A DNA stretch of 64,000 nt, from positions 101,315 through 165,314 of the forward strand of contig CALUNU010000004.1 of NCBI GenBank assembly GCA_944322095.1. The letters run 5' to 3'. The notes below the pieces were generated by a model that worked only from the letters and a program-made list of their open reading frames with translations, searched no databases and was not told the origin of the DNA. This stretch comes from an uncultured Alloprevotella sp. Lineage in GTDB: Bacteria; Bacteroidota; Bacteroidia; Bacteroidales; Bacteroidaceae. Below are positions 37,916 to 45,850 of the stretch, piece after piece; within the stretch, counting starts at the first letter, position 1; each line of letters opens with the position of its first letter. A program made the position numbers and the translations under genes.

Positions 37916-38848
37916 TTAGGGGTTTTCGTCGGGCCGGGTGGCTCCTGCGGCCAGTAGGAGGGCCATGCACAGACTGTCGTATTTGCAGGTGGCGTCGTCG
38001 CCCCGCGAGGTGAGCACGACGGGCCGCGTGGCGCCCTGCACGACGGCCGCCGTTCGGGCCCTGGCAAAGAGGGTGATGGTTTTATAGAACACGTTGCCCG
38101 CCTCGATGTCGGGCAGCACGAGGGCGTCGGCCCGTCCGCCCAGGGGGCTCTCGATGCCCTTGACGGCCAGGGCGCCGGCATCGCAGGCAGTGCGCACGTC
38201 GAGGGGCCCGTCCACGAGGGCGTTGCCCCAGCGTCCGCCGGCGGCGGCAGCCTTGATGGCGGCATAGCCCGCCACGTGGGGAAACTTGTCGCTCGCCTTC
38301 TCCGAGCAGTGGACCAAGGCCACGCGCGGCTGCTCCACGCCGAAGCGGCGGCAGGCGTCCACGACGTAGCCCACCTGGGCCTCGCGCTGCTCCTGCGTGG
38401 GATAGGGTATGACGGCCGCATCGGTGAAGAAGAGCAGCTTGCCGTAGGCCGGCAGCTGGGCGGCTGCCAGGTGGGTGAGCACGCGGCCCGGGGCCAGCAG
38501 GCCCGCCTGCTTGTCGAGCACGGCACGCAGCACGACGTCGCTGCCCACGAGCCCTTTCATGAGCACGTCGGCCCGGCCTTCGCGCACGAGGGCCACGGCG
38601 CGTGCCGCGGCTTCGGCGGGCGTGGCGGCATCGACAAAACGCGCGCCGCGTGCTGGCAGGCCGGGGGCGGCGCGGCGCACGGCTTCGCCATCGCCCACGA
38701 AAACGACTTCGGCCGTGCCCTCGTCGAGGGCGCGGCCGGCGGCTTCGAGCGTGGCGGCGTCGCGGCCGCAAATCACGGCCACGCGCTGCCTGGCGGGCTG
38801 CCTGCGCAGGGCAGCCGACAGGTCGGAAAGATGTTGTATCATGATCAT
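37916..38848 (-). CDS. ptb: Phosphate butyryltransferase
   Basis: Converts butyryl-CoA (or a related acyl-CoA) and phosphate to the acyl phosphate used by Buk; 310 residues. Family features: VAVICGRDAATLEAA at the N-terminus, DVLMKGLVGSDVVLRAVLDK, TDAAVIPYPTQEQ and the C-terminal PDIEAGNVFYKTITLFA. Start at 38848 (MIMIQHLSDL); the second Met at 38842 is an alternative. Transcribed with buk from a strong promoter. In Bacteroidales these pairs often serve branched-chain as well as straight-chain acids. Confidence 0.93.
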   Translation of the reverse strand: MIMIQHLSDLSAALRRQPARQRVAVICGRDAATLEAAGRALDEGTAEVVFVGDGEAVRRAAPGLPARGARFVDAATPAEAAARAVALVREGRADVLMKGLVGSDVVLRAVLDKQAGLLAPGRVLTHLAAAQLPAYGKLLFFTDAAVIPYPTQEQREAQVGYVVDACRRFGVEQPRVALVHCSEKASDKFPHVAGYAAIKAAAAGGRWGNALVDGPLDVRTACDAGALAVKGIESPLGGRADALVLPDIEAGNVFYKTITLFARARTAAVVQGATRPVVLTSRGDDATCKYDSLCMALLLAAGATRPDENP

Positions 38849-38933
38849 TTGCAGTTTTTCACCTCGGGGGCCCGGCGGCCCCTTTGTTGCGCATGGCAGC
38901 GGCGGCGGGTGGTGCCGGCGTGGCATGGCGGCA

Positions 38934-38963
38934 CAAATTTAGTAAAAATGCGCAACAAAACAA
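38934..38963 (-). promoter_or_regulatory. Promoter of ptb-buk
   Basis: Minus strand: TTG (38961-38963), 19 nt, TAAATTTG (38934-38941); about 86 bp before ptb. Confidence 0.8.
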
Positions 38964-39101
38964 GCTTCTCTCCTGCAAAACAGGCAGCATCGGCCGCTTT
39001 AAGGGCCCAAACAGCCATCTCCACCCGCCGTTTGCCAAGGCGGGATGGCAAACGGCGGGCAGGCGCGGCCGCCGCCGGTGGGGCGGACGGGGCGAAGGGC
39101 G

Positions 39102-39806
39102 TCAGCCGATGGCTTGCAGTTCGCGCGTCAGCGTGCGCACGCCGGCGGTGGCCACGTCGCTGATGATGTGCACGGGCCGCCCCTCGGGCACGGCCACCGG
39201 CTTGGGGTCGATGAGGAAGACGGGGGCTTCGCGCGGCACGTAGTGGATGAGGCCGGCGGCGGGGTAGACGTTGAGCGACGTGCCGATGATGACAAACACG
39301 TCGGCCGCGGCGGCCAGGTGCGTGGCCACCGTCATGTTGGGCACGGCCTCGCCGAACCACACAATCCAGGGGCGCAGCAGCGAGCCGTCGGGCGCCAGCG
39401 TGCCGGGCTCCACGCGGAGCTCGTCGGGGCCCAGCGTGCGGATGTAGCGCGCGTCGTCGGGCCGGCGCGAGGAGCACACCTTCATCAGTTCGCCGTGCAG
39501 GTGAACCACGTGCGACGAGCCGGCCCGTTCGTGCAGGTCGTCGACGTTTTGCGTGACGATGGCCACGTCGAACGCCTCTTCCAGGCGGGCCAGCAGCCGG
39601 TGGCCCTCGTTGGGCTGCGCCTTGACGAGCTGCATGCGCTGACGGTTGTAGAACTCTGTGACGAGCGTGGGGTTGCGTTCCCAGCCCTCGGGCGTGGCCA
39701 CTTGCTCGACGGGGTAGCGGTCCCAGAGGCCGCCGGCGTCGCGAAAGGTGCTGATGCCGCTCTCGGCGCTCATGCCGGCGCCGGTGAGGATGACGAGTTT
39801 TTTCAT
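39102..39806 (-). CDS. Sir2-family NAD-dependent protein deacylase
   Basis: Sirtuin of 234 residues removing acyl groups from lysines with NAD+. Motifs: TGAGMSAESGISTFRD, VTQNVDDLHERAG, the catalytic His in VVHLHGELMKV, and IIGTSLNVYPAAG. Only one Cys is present in the region that carries the zinc site in most sirtuins (KVCSSRRPDD), so zinc binding is probably lost. In EFYNRQRMQL the Tyr of the Tyr-x-x-Arg acyl-specificity motif is present, but the Arg position reads Gln. The gene has its own promoter overlapping the inverted-repeat module described at 39878. Confidence 0.92.
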   Translation of the reverse strand: MKKLVILTGAGMSAESGISTFRDAGGLWDRYPVEQVATPEGWERNPTLVTEFYNRQRMQLVKAQPNEGHRLLARLEEAFDVAIVTQNVDDLHERAGSSHVVHLHGELMKVCSSRRPDDARYIRTLGPDELRVEPGTLAPDGSLLRPWIVWFGEAVPNMTVATHLAAAADVFVIIGTSLNVYPAAGLIHYVPREAPVFLIDPKPVAVPEGRPVHIISDVATAGVRTLTRELQAIG

Positions 39807-39869
39807 GTCGGTGGGGTTTTGTGAGGGGCCCTGCCGGGCTCACAGCCGCGGCAGGGCTTCTTTGCGTAG

Positions 39870-39900
39870 CAAAGTTAGCGAAAGGCGAGAGGCGAGGCAA
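39870..39900 (-). promoter_or_regulatory. Promoter of the sirtuin gene
   Basis: Minus strand: TTG (39898-39900), 20 nt, TAACTTTG (39870-39877). The TTG lies in one arm of an inverted repeat, exactly as in the GH84 promoter. Confidence 0.78.
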
Positions 39901-39935
39901 GAAAGAGCTTGCTTTTTCTTGCCTTGTCCGAGCCG
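39878..39935. repeat. Inverted-repeat promoter module, diverged third copy
   Basis: Arms GGCGAGGCAAG and CTTGCCTTGTC around an AT-rich centre, preceded by AAAGGCGAGAG and followed by CGAGCCGC. It aligns with the two units at 15100-15262; several arm changes are matched on the other side. Confidence 0.7.
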
Positions 39936-39988
39936 CATCCCTGTTAGTGGCAGCCAATGGGCAAGATTTTGCTGCGATGTAGGTTATC

Positions 39989-40024
39989 CGCCACGTAGAG
40001 ACGCGATTCATCGCGTCTCTCACG
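39989..40024 (-). repeat. Short palindromic repeat, copy 6
   Basis: Reverse-oriented: CCGCCACGTAGAGACGCGAT then TCATCGCGTCTCTCAC; followed by the GC hairpin GGGGCGCAGCCCC. Confidence 0.75.
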
Positions 40025-40142
40025 TTCGGGGCGCAGCCCCGCCGTAGTATCTTTCGCACCGCGGAGGAAAATAATGTCGGGGCGGGGCTTTGCCCCGAGC
40101 TGTGGGCGGCAGGAATGCCGCCCCTCCTAAGCCATCCGGGCG

Positions 40143-40180
40143 GTGGGAAACGCGACGAATTGCGTCTCTACGTGGCGGAC
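40143..40180 (+). repeat. Short palindromic repeat, copy 7
   Basis: GTGGGAAACGCGACGAATTG then CGTCTCTACGTGGCGGAC; the left arm has mismatches but the right half is at consensus. Confidence 0.65.
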
Positions 40181-40201
40181 ATCGCTCCGCAGGGGAAGCG
40201 C

Positions 40202-40544
40202 TGTGCGCTATATGGCAAAGCGTTAATGCGGACAGCGACCTTCGTCCGCCTTTTAGCGTTGTTTTCGTGCTTCCATGCGGCTGCACAGTCGATCCATCCC
40301 ATGGATTTCGATTTCCATCCCATGGAATCGCCGATCCATCCCATGGAAATTTCGATCCAAGGCCACTTTTCAGCGGAAAAATAGCCCCGAAACGTGTCAT
40401 ATAGTGGCGAAAATCGCGTTTTGGGGCGTCCATGCGGTGATGCGTCGCACGGATGTACTTTATTATCAAACGTTTCTGATTTTCGCGTATTTGCGAGCGA
40501 CGGCGCAGCCGTGCGAAAATATTCGATTCTCCGTGTTAAAAAAA
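40202..40544 (+). repeat. 340-bp interspersed element, copy 3
   Basis: Starts TGTGCGCTATATGGCA. Palindromes ATCCAT-CCC-ATGGAT and relatives at 40292-40306, 40313-40327 and 40334-40348, exactly 21 bp apart. Then TGTCATATAGTGGCG, the segment ATTTTCGCGTATTTGCGAGC paired with GTGCGAAAAT, and the end motif CTCCGTGTTAAAAAAA. The copy with the least decayed palindromes. Confidence 0.88.
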
Positions 40545-40713
40545 GAGGATGGGGCGGCTTGTTGAGCCTGTGGGGCAAGGGGTGGGGCGGCATGCAGGCG
40601 GGCGTGCGGGCATGTCGAGGGGGAAGCTGTCGGCGGGATGGCGGGCGTGTGCTTTCGGGGGGCGGCGTATGGCAGCGCGGGGGCGGCGTTTGGGCCCGGC
40701 CCTGACGTCAGGG

Positions 40714-40778
40714 CAAAAAAAATGGGATACCGCTGTATCCCAACCTTGTTAACCTTAAATCTAATACTATGAAAAACA
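40714..40778 (-). ncRNA. Candidate ~65-nt small RNA
   Basis: Minus strand: after a near-ideal promoter come about 37 nt of AT-rich sequence (TAGTATTAGATTTAAGGTTA) and a terminator hairpin GGGATAC-AGCG-GTATCCC (40724-40741), then ATTTTTTTT. No ribosome-binding site or frame is visible on that strand. I believe similar leader-like sequences occur in other Bacteroidales, but cannot name the family. Transcript start is estimated. Confidence 0.6.
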
Positions 40779-40784
40779 CACGTG

Positions 40785-40815
40785 CAAAAGTACCCCTTTT
40801 ACGGCTTCCCTGCAA
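40785..40815 (-). promoter_or_regulatory. Promoter of the candidate small RNA
   Basis: Minus strand: TTG (40813-40815), 20 nt, TACTTTTG (40785-40792), with only the short RNA before a terminator. Confidence 0.75.
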
Positions 40816-40910
40816 GAGAAGGAGCCGGAAAAATGCAGCAAGTAAGCACTTTTTAATATTTAGTCCGCTTATTGTAAGGCGTATATGCCAATTCGTTGAA
40901 AATTGACCCA

Positions 40911-40947
40911 TAAAAAAGCCCGTTCCACGGCGGTGCGGGAACGGGCC
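40911..40947 (-). terminator. Terminator after rnr
   Basis: Minus strand stem GCCCGTTCC/GGAACGGGC followed by TTTTTTATG. Confidence 0.9.
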
Positions 40948-40974
40948 TGGCTTTGTTGGAGCGCGCGGCGGGGC

Positions 40975-43290
40975 CTATTTTTTCTTTTTCCGCCCGCCGG
41001 AGCGCTTGCCCTTGCGGCCTTTCTTCTTGTCGGGGCCGTCGGGGGCGGGCACCGGGGCCGGGGCGCTGCCTTCTTCGCCCACGAGGGCAAAGTCGAGCTG
41101 GCGGCGTTCCAGGTTGGCCCGCTCCACGCGGATGCGCACGGGGTCGCCCAGCGAGTAGCGGCGGTGGTAGCGGCGGCCGATGAGGCACCAGTTGCGTTCG
41201 TCAAACTCATAATAGTCGTCGACGAGGTTGCGCAGCGGCACCATGCCCTCGCAGTGGCTGTCGTTGAGCTCGACGTAGATGCCAAACTCGGTGACGCCGC
41301 TCACCGAGCCGTCGAACTCCTGCCCGAGGCGGTCGGCCATAAACTCCACCTGCTTATACTTGATGCTGGCGCGTTCGGCCGAGGCAGCGAGCTGCTCCAT
41401 GTCGGAGGCGTGCTCGCAGAGGTCTTCATACTTGTCGGCGCTGACCGAGCGGCCCCCGGCGGCGTAGCGCGTGAGCAGGCGGTGGACCATCGTGTCGGGA
41501 TAGCGGCGTATGGGCGAGGTGAAATGGGTGTAATAGTCGAACATGAGTCCGTAGTGGCCTATGTTGTGTACGCTGTAGCGGGCTTTCATCATGGCCCGCA
41601 GGGCTACAATCTCGACGGCCTCCTCTTCTTTCTTCCCCTTGACGTCGGCCAACAGCTTGTTGAGGCTCTTGCTCACGTCGGTCTTGCTGCCTTCGGTGCG
41701 CAGCTTGTAGCCAAACTTGGCAATGAACCCGCTGAGCTTTTCCATCTTCTCGGGGTCGGGCACGTCGTGGATGCGGTAGGGGAAGGTCTTGGGCTTGCGG
41801 CCGCGGGGCACCTTGCCTATCATCTCGGCCACCGAGCGGTTGGCCAGGAGCATAAACTCCTCGACGAGCTTGTTGGCGTCCTTGGCTATTTTGACGTAGG
41901 TGGAGACGGGATGGCCCTTGTCGTCGATTTCGAAGCGCACCTCGGCGCGGTCGAAGGCGATGGAGCCGTGGGCAAAGCGCTCCTTGCGCAGGGCTTTGGC
42001 CAGACGGTTGAGCGTGATGAGCTCCTGGGCATACTCGCCCACGGGGGGCTCGCCCTCGTGGCGCAGGAGCTGCGGGTGGTCGCCGGGCAGGGCCAGGTCT
42101 TCGGGCGAGGCCTCGCCGTTTTGTTCGAGGATGGCCTGCACCTCCTCGTAGGTGAAGCGGCGGTCGGAGCGTATGACGGTGTGGGCCAGGTGCCAGGAGA
42201 GCACCTCGCCGCGGTTGTTCATGCGGAAGATGGTGGAGTAGGTGAGTTTTTCCTCGTCGGGGCGCAGCGAGCAGATGAAGTTGCACAGACGCTCGGGGAG
42301 CATGGGTATGGTGCGGTCGACGAGATAGACGCTCGTGGCGCGCTTGCAGGCCTCGCGGTCGATGATGTCGCCCTCGCGGACGTAGTGCGACACGTCGGCG
42401 ATGTGTACGCCGACCTCCCACGTCTCGTTGTCGACGGCGCGCAGGGAGAGGGCGTCGTCGAAGTCCTTGGCGTCGTGCGGGTCGATGGTGAAGGTGGTGA
42501 CGTCGCGGAAGTCCTCGCGGCGGGCGATCTCCTCGGGAGTGACGCCGGGCTCGAGCTTCGCGGCAGCCGCCTCGACGGCCTTGGGATAGGTGTAGGGCAG
42601 GCCATATTCGGCCAGGATGGCGTGCATCTCGGCGTTATTTTCGCCCTTGCGCCCCAGGATGTCGACCACGTGGCCGATGGGGCTCTTGGCCGCCTCGGGC
42701 CATTCGTCAATTTTGACGACGGCCTTGTCGCCCGTCTTGCCGCCCTTGAGCTTGTCCTTGGGCACGAAGATGTCGTTGGCCAGCGAGCGGCTCTCGGTGA
42801 TGAGGAAGCCGTAGCCGCCCTCGACGTGGAGCTCGCCCACGAAGGTGTCGTGGCCGCGTTCGAGGATGTCGGTCACCTCGGCCTCGCGCGTGTGGCCGGA
42901 GCGGCGGGCCAGCATCGTGACGCGCACGCGGTCGCCGTCGAGCGCGTGCTTCGAGTTGCGCTCGCACACGAGGATCGACTTGCCGCCGTCGTCGGGCAGG
43001 AAGGCGTTGCGCCCGTTGCGCTTGCGCACGAACGTGCCCTCCATGACCTGCGAGCGCACGGCGTTGCGGTAGTGGCCGTTGCCGTCGGTGGCCAGATAGT
43101 CGTCGAGCACGAGTTCGCCCAGCGTGTCGACAACGAGCATCTTCGAGGGATGCGTCGTGGCGCCTGTGGCGGCAAAGAACGTCTTCACGTCGAACTCCCT
43201 CTCGGGCTCGGCCTCGACGAGGGCCAGCACGCGCTCGCGTATGTCTTTCTTGCTCAGTCGTTTTGAGCCTTTCTTGTCTTTACGTCCCAT
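40975..43290 (-). CDS. rnr: Ribonuclease R (RNB-family exoribonuclease)
   Basis: 3'-to-5' exoribonuclease able to degrade structured RNA; 771 residues. Order: N-terminal helix-turn-helix-like region (SKKDIRERVLALVEAEPERE), cold-shock domains, the RNB catalytic domain with DPHDAKDFDDALSLR and IADVSHYVREGDIID, the S1 domain (FDGSVSGVTEFGIYVELND) and a very basic tail (KKKGRKGKRSGGRKKKK). It stands alone, divergent from the DUF4294 gene, and ends at a strong terminator. Confidence 0.96.
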   Translation of the reverse strand: MGRKDKKGSKRLSKKDIRERVLALVEAEPEREFDVKTFFAATGATTHPSKMLVVDTLGELVLDDYLATDGNGHYRNAVRSQVMEGTFVRKRNGRNAFLPDDGGKSILVCERNSKHALDGDRVRVTMLARRSGHTREAEVTDILERGHDTFVGELHVEGGYGFLITESRSLANDIFVPKDKLKGGKTGDKAVVKIDEWPEAAKSPIGHVVDILGRKGENNAEMHAILAEYGLPYTYPKAVEAAAAKLEPGVTPEEIARREDFRDVTTFTIDPHDAKDFDDALSLRAVDNETWEVGVHIADVSHYVREGDIIDREACKRATSVYLVDRTIPMLPERLCNFICSLRPDEEKLTYSTIFRMNNRGEVLSWHLAHTVIRSDRRFTYEEVQAILEQNGEASPEDLALPGDHPQLLRHEGEPPVGEYAQELITLNRLAKALRKERFAHGSIAFDRAEVRFEIDDKGHPVSTYVKIAKDANKLVEEFMLLANRSVAEMIGKVPRGRKPKTFPYRIHDVPDPEKMEKLSGFIAKFGYKLRTEGSKTDVSKSLNKLLADVKGKKEEEAVEIVALRAMMKARYSVHNIGHYGLMFDYYTHFTSPIRRYPDTMVHRLLTRYAAGGRSVSADKYEDLCEHASDMEQLAASAERASIKYKQVEFMADRLGQEFDGSVSGVTEFGIYVELNDSHCEGMVPLRNLVDDYYEFDERNWCLIGRRYHRRYSLGDPVRIRVERANLERRQLDFALVGEEGSAPAPVPAPDGPDKKKGRKGKRSGGRKKKK

Positions 43291-43512
43291 GGTGTGAGAT
43301 ATTTTTGTGATGAGCGTTTACGTTGAGCGGGCAGACCGCCGCGCACCGCGCCCTTTGCGGCCGCCCGCAGGCAGCCGCGCGCCGCGGGGAGCGCAGTCCG
43401 GCTACTCATATATGACAAAGGAAGTGAATTTTCGTGAGAGGCGGACGGCATTTAAGGATAAATAACGTCGGGCCCCGGGAGCGAACAGAAGTTCTTGCTA
43501 ATTTCGCGGCAA

Positions 43513-44139
43513 ATGCATCGTACGAAACAAGCCGCGCTGCTCATCTGCCTGGGGCTGGCCACGGCGCTCGCCGCGCCGGCCCAGGAACAGAAGGACGCCG
43601 AGCCCCTGGCTCCGGCCGTACCCCTGTATGTGCAGGTGGGAAAGACCGTGTACCGGGGCGACAGCATCCCCCACATCATCACGCCCACGCTCAACAAGTT
43701 TCCTACGTTCACCTTTAAGAACGAGCGCGAGCGGCAGCGCTACAACCGCCTCGTGGCCAACGTGAAAAAGCTCCTGCCTTTGGCCAAACTGGCGAAATAT
43801 ACCATCATCGAGACGTACGACTACCTGGAAACCCTGCCCGACGACAAGGCGCGCGCCCGCCACATACAAAAGGTGGAAGAGGGCCTGAAGCAGCAGTACG
43901 GCCCGCTCGTCAAGCGGCTCTCGCGCTCGCAGGGCCGCCTGCTCGTGAAGCTCATCGACCGCGAGTGTAACCAGACGGGATACAGCATTGCCAAAGCGTT
44001 TATAGGCTCGTTCAAGGCCAATTTCTACCAGGCCTTGGCGTTTTGCTTCGGCAACAGCCTGACGAAACACTACGACCCCGAGGGCGACGACCGCTACGTG
44101 GAACGCGTGGTGCTGATGGTGGAGAGCGGGCAGCTCTGA
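43513..44139 (+). CDS. DUF4294 family protein
   Basis: Exported protein of 208 residues, family of unknown function nearly confined to Bacteroidetes. Signal peptide at the start (QAALLICLGLATALAAPAQ), then the conserved body: YRGDSIPHIITPTLNKFPTF, LVANVKKLLPLAKLAKYTI, DREC near 160, and a C-terminal YDPEGDDRYVERVVLM. I start at ATG 43513 rather than 18 bp upstream since TAATTTCG, a -7-like element, overlaps that region. Monocistronic, followed by a strong hairpin shared with the convergent DUF2059 gene. Confidence 0.88.
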   Translation: MHRTKQAALLICLGLATALAAPAQEQKDAEPLAPAVPLYVQVGKTVYRGDSIPHIITPTLNKFPTFTFKNERERQRYNRLVANVKKLLPLAKLAKYTIIETYDYLETLPDDKARARHIQKVEEGLKQQYGPLVKRLSRSQGRLLVKLIDRECNQTGYSIAKAFIGSFKANFYQALAFCFGNSLTKHYDPEGDDRYVERVVLMVESGQL

Positions 44140-44185
44140 AAGGCTGCAACACAGCCGGGCCTGCCCGGCGGCACGGCATAAAGCA

Positions 44186-44222
44186 AGCGCGGCCGCGGAA
44201 CTTCACGTTCCGCGGCCGCGCC
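44186..44222. terminator. Hairpin between two convergent genes
   Basis: Perfect stem GCGCGGCCGCGGAAC with its complement and loop TTCAC. No long T-run, but placement between convergent stops favours termination. Confidence 0.65.
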
Positions 44223-44243
44223 GTTATGGATGGGGCAGGGGCG

Positions 44244-44684
44244 TCAGAGGCCCTGCATAATCTTCATGATGATTTCTTGCAGCTTGGGCTGCCATTCGGC
44301 GAGCGTGGGCGTGAGGTCCTCTGCGATGGGGATGATGCTTTCGCTCAGCTTCTTGCCGGCGGGCGAGGCGTAGAAAGCGTTGACGGCCTTCAGGTCGTCG
44401 AGCGTGAGGTGCTTCTTGCACACTTCGATGTACTTGGGCACGACAAACGCGCGGTAGCTCTCAACGGCGGCCTTTTTCATCTCTTCAATCTGGGCGTCGG
44501 TGATGGGGGCCTGGGCTTTCAACATCGTGAACTGGGCGTCCATCTGCTGGGCCATCGTTTCTTCCACCTTCGAGGCGGCTATGTATTTTTTCACTTCGGC
44601 GGCATACTCGTCGTCGGCCGTTGCCTGGGCAAAGCCCGTGAGCGTTCCTGCAAAGAGCAGGAGGAGCATAAGCATTTTCTTCAT
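44244..44684 (-). CDS. DUF2059 domain protein
   Basis: Small exported protein of 146 residues. Signal peptide MKKMLMLLLLFAGTLTGFAQ, then a helical body typical of DUF2059: MKKAAVESYRAFVVPKYIEV followed by LTLDDLKAVNAFYASPAGKK. Function is unknown; in other bacteria such proteins are periplasmic. A possible -7 element TATTTTTG lies at 44801-44808 on the minus strand. Convergent with the DUF4294 gene. Confidence 0.82.
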   Translation of the reverse strand: MKKMLMLLLLFAGTLTGFAQATADDEYAAEVKKYIAASKVEETMAQQMDAQFTMLKAQAPITDAQIEEMKKAAVESYRAFVVPKYIEVCKKHLTLDDLKAVNAFYASPAGKKLSESIIPIAEDLTPTLAEWQPKLQEIIMKIMQGL

Positions 44685-44948
44685 GGCTTACTGATGTTTT
44701 GTTAATGTTTGTAGTTCAAGGGGGCGAAGCGAGGGTGCCTGAGCTGGGGAAAACGTGTTTCTCTGCGCCCGGGGCCGCGCCACATCGCGCCTTTGCAGGA
44801 CAAAAATAGGTATTCCGCGCGTATTGGCCGCCCCTTTCAACCGTTTTCTGTGTAAAAGTTCTGTTAAGCCCGCGCGGAGCGACGCTTTTTCGCGGTTATC
44901 GGAACGCGAGGCACGGCGGAGCGGCAGCAACGGGCCAACAAGATACAT

Positions 44949-44988
44949 GAAAAGCCCCCGCTGCGGTTGTTCCGTGGCGGGGGCTTCG
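44949..44988 (-). terminator. Terminator after frdB
   Basis: Minus strand stem GAAGCCCCCGC/GCGGGGGCTTTTC with a partly paired inner loop; T-run follows. Confidence 0.85.
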
Positions 44989-45065
44989 TTATAGAGGCCT
45001 TATTCAGGCGATATTAGCCAAATTTAGGGGCGGACGTGGCGTCCGTCGTACCCGGGCGGGCCGGG

Positions 45066-45824
45066 TTAGTCGGCCAGTTTGGCCTTGATGAACTCGCGGT
45101 TGAGGCGGGCGATGTTCGAGATGCTTTCGTTCTTCGGGCATACGGCCTCGCAGGCACGTGTGTTGGTGCAGTTGCCGAAGCCCAGCTCGTCCATCTTGGC
45201 CACCATGGCCTTGGCGCGGCGGGCAGCCTCGGGGCGGCCTTGGGGCAGCAGGGCATACTGGCTCACCTTGGACGATACGAAGAGCATGGCCGAACCGTTC
45301 TTGCAGGCAGCCACGCAGGCGCCGCAGCCGATGCATGTGGCACAGTCCATGGCCTCGTCGGCGTTTTCTTTCGGGATGAGGATGGCGTTGGCATCCTGGG
45401 GCGCACCGGTGCGCACGCTGATGTAGCCGCCGGCAGCTTGGATCTTGTCGAAGGCAGAGCGGTCTACCATGCAGTCCTTAATGACGGGGAAGGCGGCAGA
45501 GCGCCACGGCTCGACGGTGATGGTGCAGCCGTCCTCGAAGCGACGCATGTAGAGCTGGCAGGTCGTGGCGCCGCGCTCGGTCTTGCCGTGGGGCGTACCG
45601 TTGATATAGAGCGAACACATACCGCAGATGCCTTCGCGGCAGTCGTGGTCGAAGACGAACGGCTCTTTACCCTCTTCGATGAGCTCTTCGTTGAGGATGT
45701 CGAGCATTTCCAAGAAGGACGTGTCGTCGGGGATGTCCTTCATGTGGCGTTCCTCGAAGTGTCCCGCATCCTTCGGGCCGTTCTGTTTCCAATACTTGAT
45801 AGTAAAGCTTATATTCTTAGCCAT
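45066..45824 (-). CDS. frdB: Fumarate reductase/succinate dehydrogenase iron-sulfur subunit
   Basis: Electron-transfer subunit of 252 residues. [2Fe-2S] ligands in CREGICGMCSLYING near residue 65, then the 4Fe-4S and 3Fe-4S ligands in CATCIGCGACVAACKNGSA and ACEAVCPKNESI. It passes electrons between the cytochrome b and flavoprotein subunits. Third gene of frdC-frdA-frdB; 26 bp after frdA. In anaerobic Bacteroidales this complex works mainly as fumarate reductase making succinate. Confidence 0.96.
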   Translation of the reverse strand: MAKNISFTIKYWKQNGPKDAGHFEERHMKDIPDDTSFLEMLDILNEELIEEGKEPFVFDHDCREGICGMCSLYINGTPHGKTERGATTCQLYMRRFEDGCTITVEPWRSAAFPVIKDCMVDRSAFDKIQAAGGYISVRTGAPQDANAILIPKENADEAMDCATCIGCGACVAACKNGSAMLFVSSKVSQYALLPQGRPEAARRAKAMVAKMDELGFGNCTNTRACEAVCPKNESISNIARLNREFIKAKLAD

Positions 45825-45850
45825 TTTGGATAATCTTGTAGGTTTGACGT

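Larger units (their letters stand above)
39936..40710. other. Gene-free repeat island between the sirtuin gene and rnr
   Basis: About 0.8 kb without a credible gene. Holds two palindromic repeats (39989, 40143), GC hairpins (near 40028 and 40083), a GGCAGGAATGCCGCC hairpin (40108-40125) and 340-bp element copy 3, then GC-rich sequence leading to a candidate small RNA. Confidence 0.75.

Noticed and set aside
40767..40907. Short frame starting MKNTRAKVPLLRLPCK on the plus strand over the candidate small RNA
   Set aside because: Starts inside the minus-strand promoter/terminator unit, has no promoter of its own and no recognisable features.
44186..44222. Small RNA hairpin between DUF4294 and DUF2059 genes
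   Set aside because: No promoter on either strand and ideal placement between convergent stops; terminator is the simpler reading.
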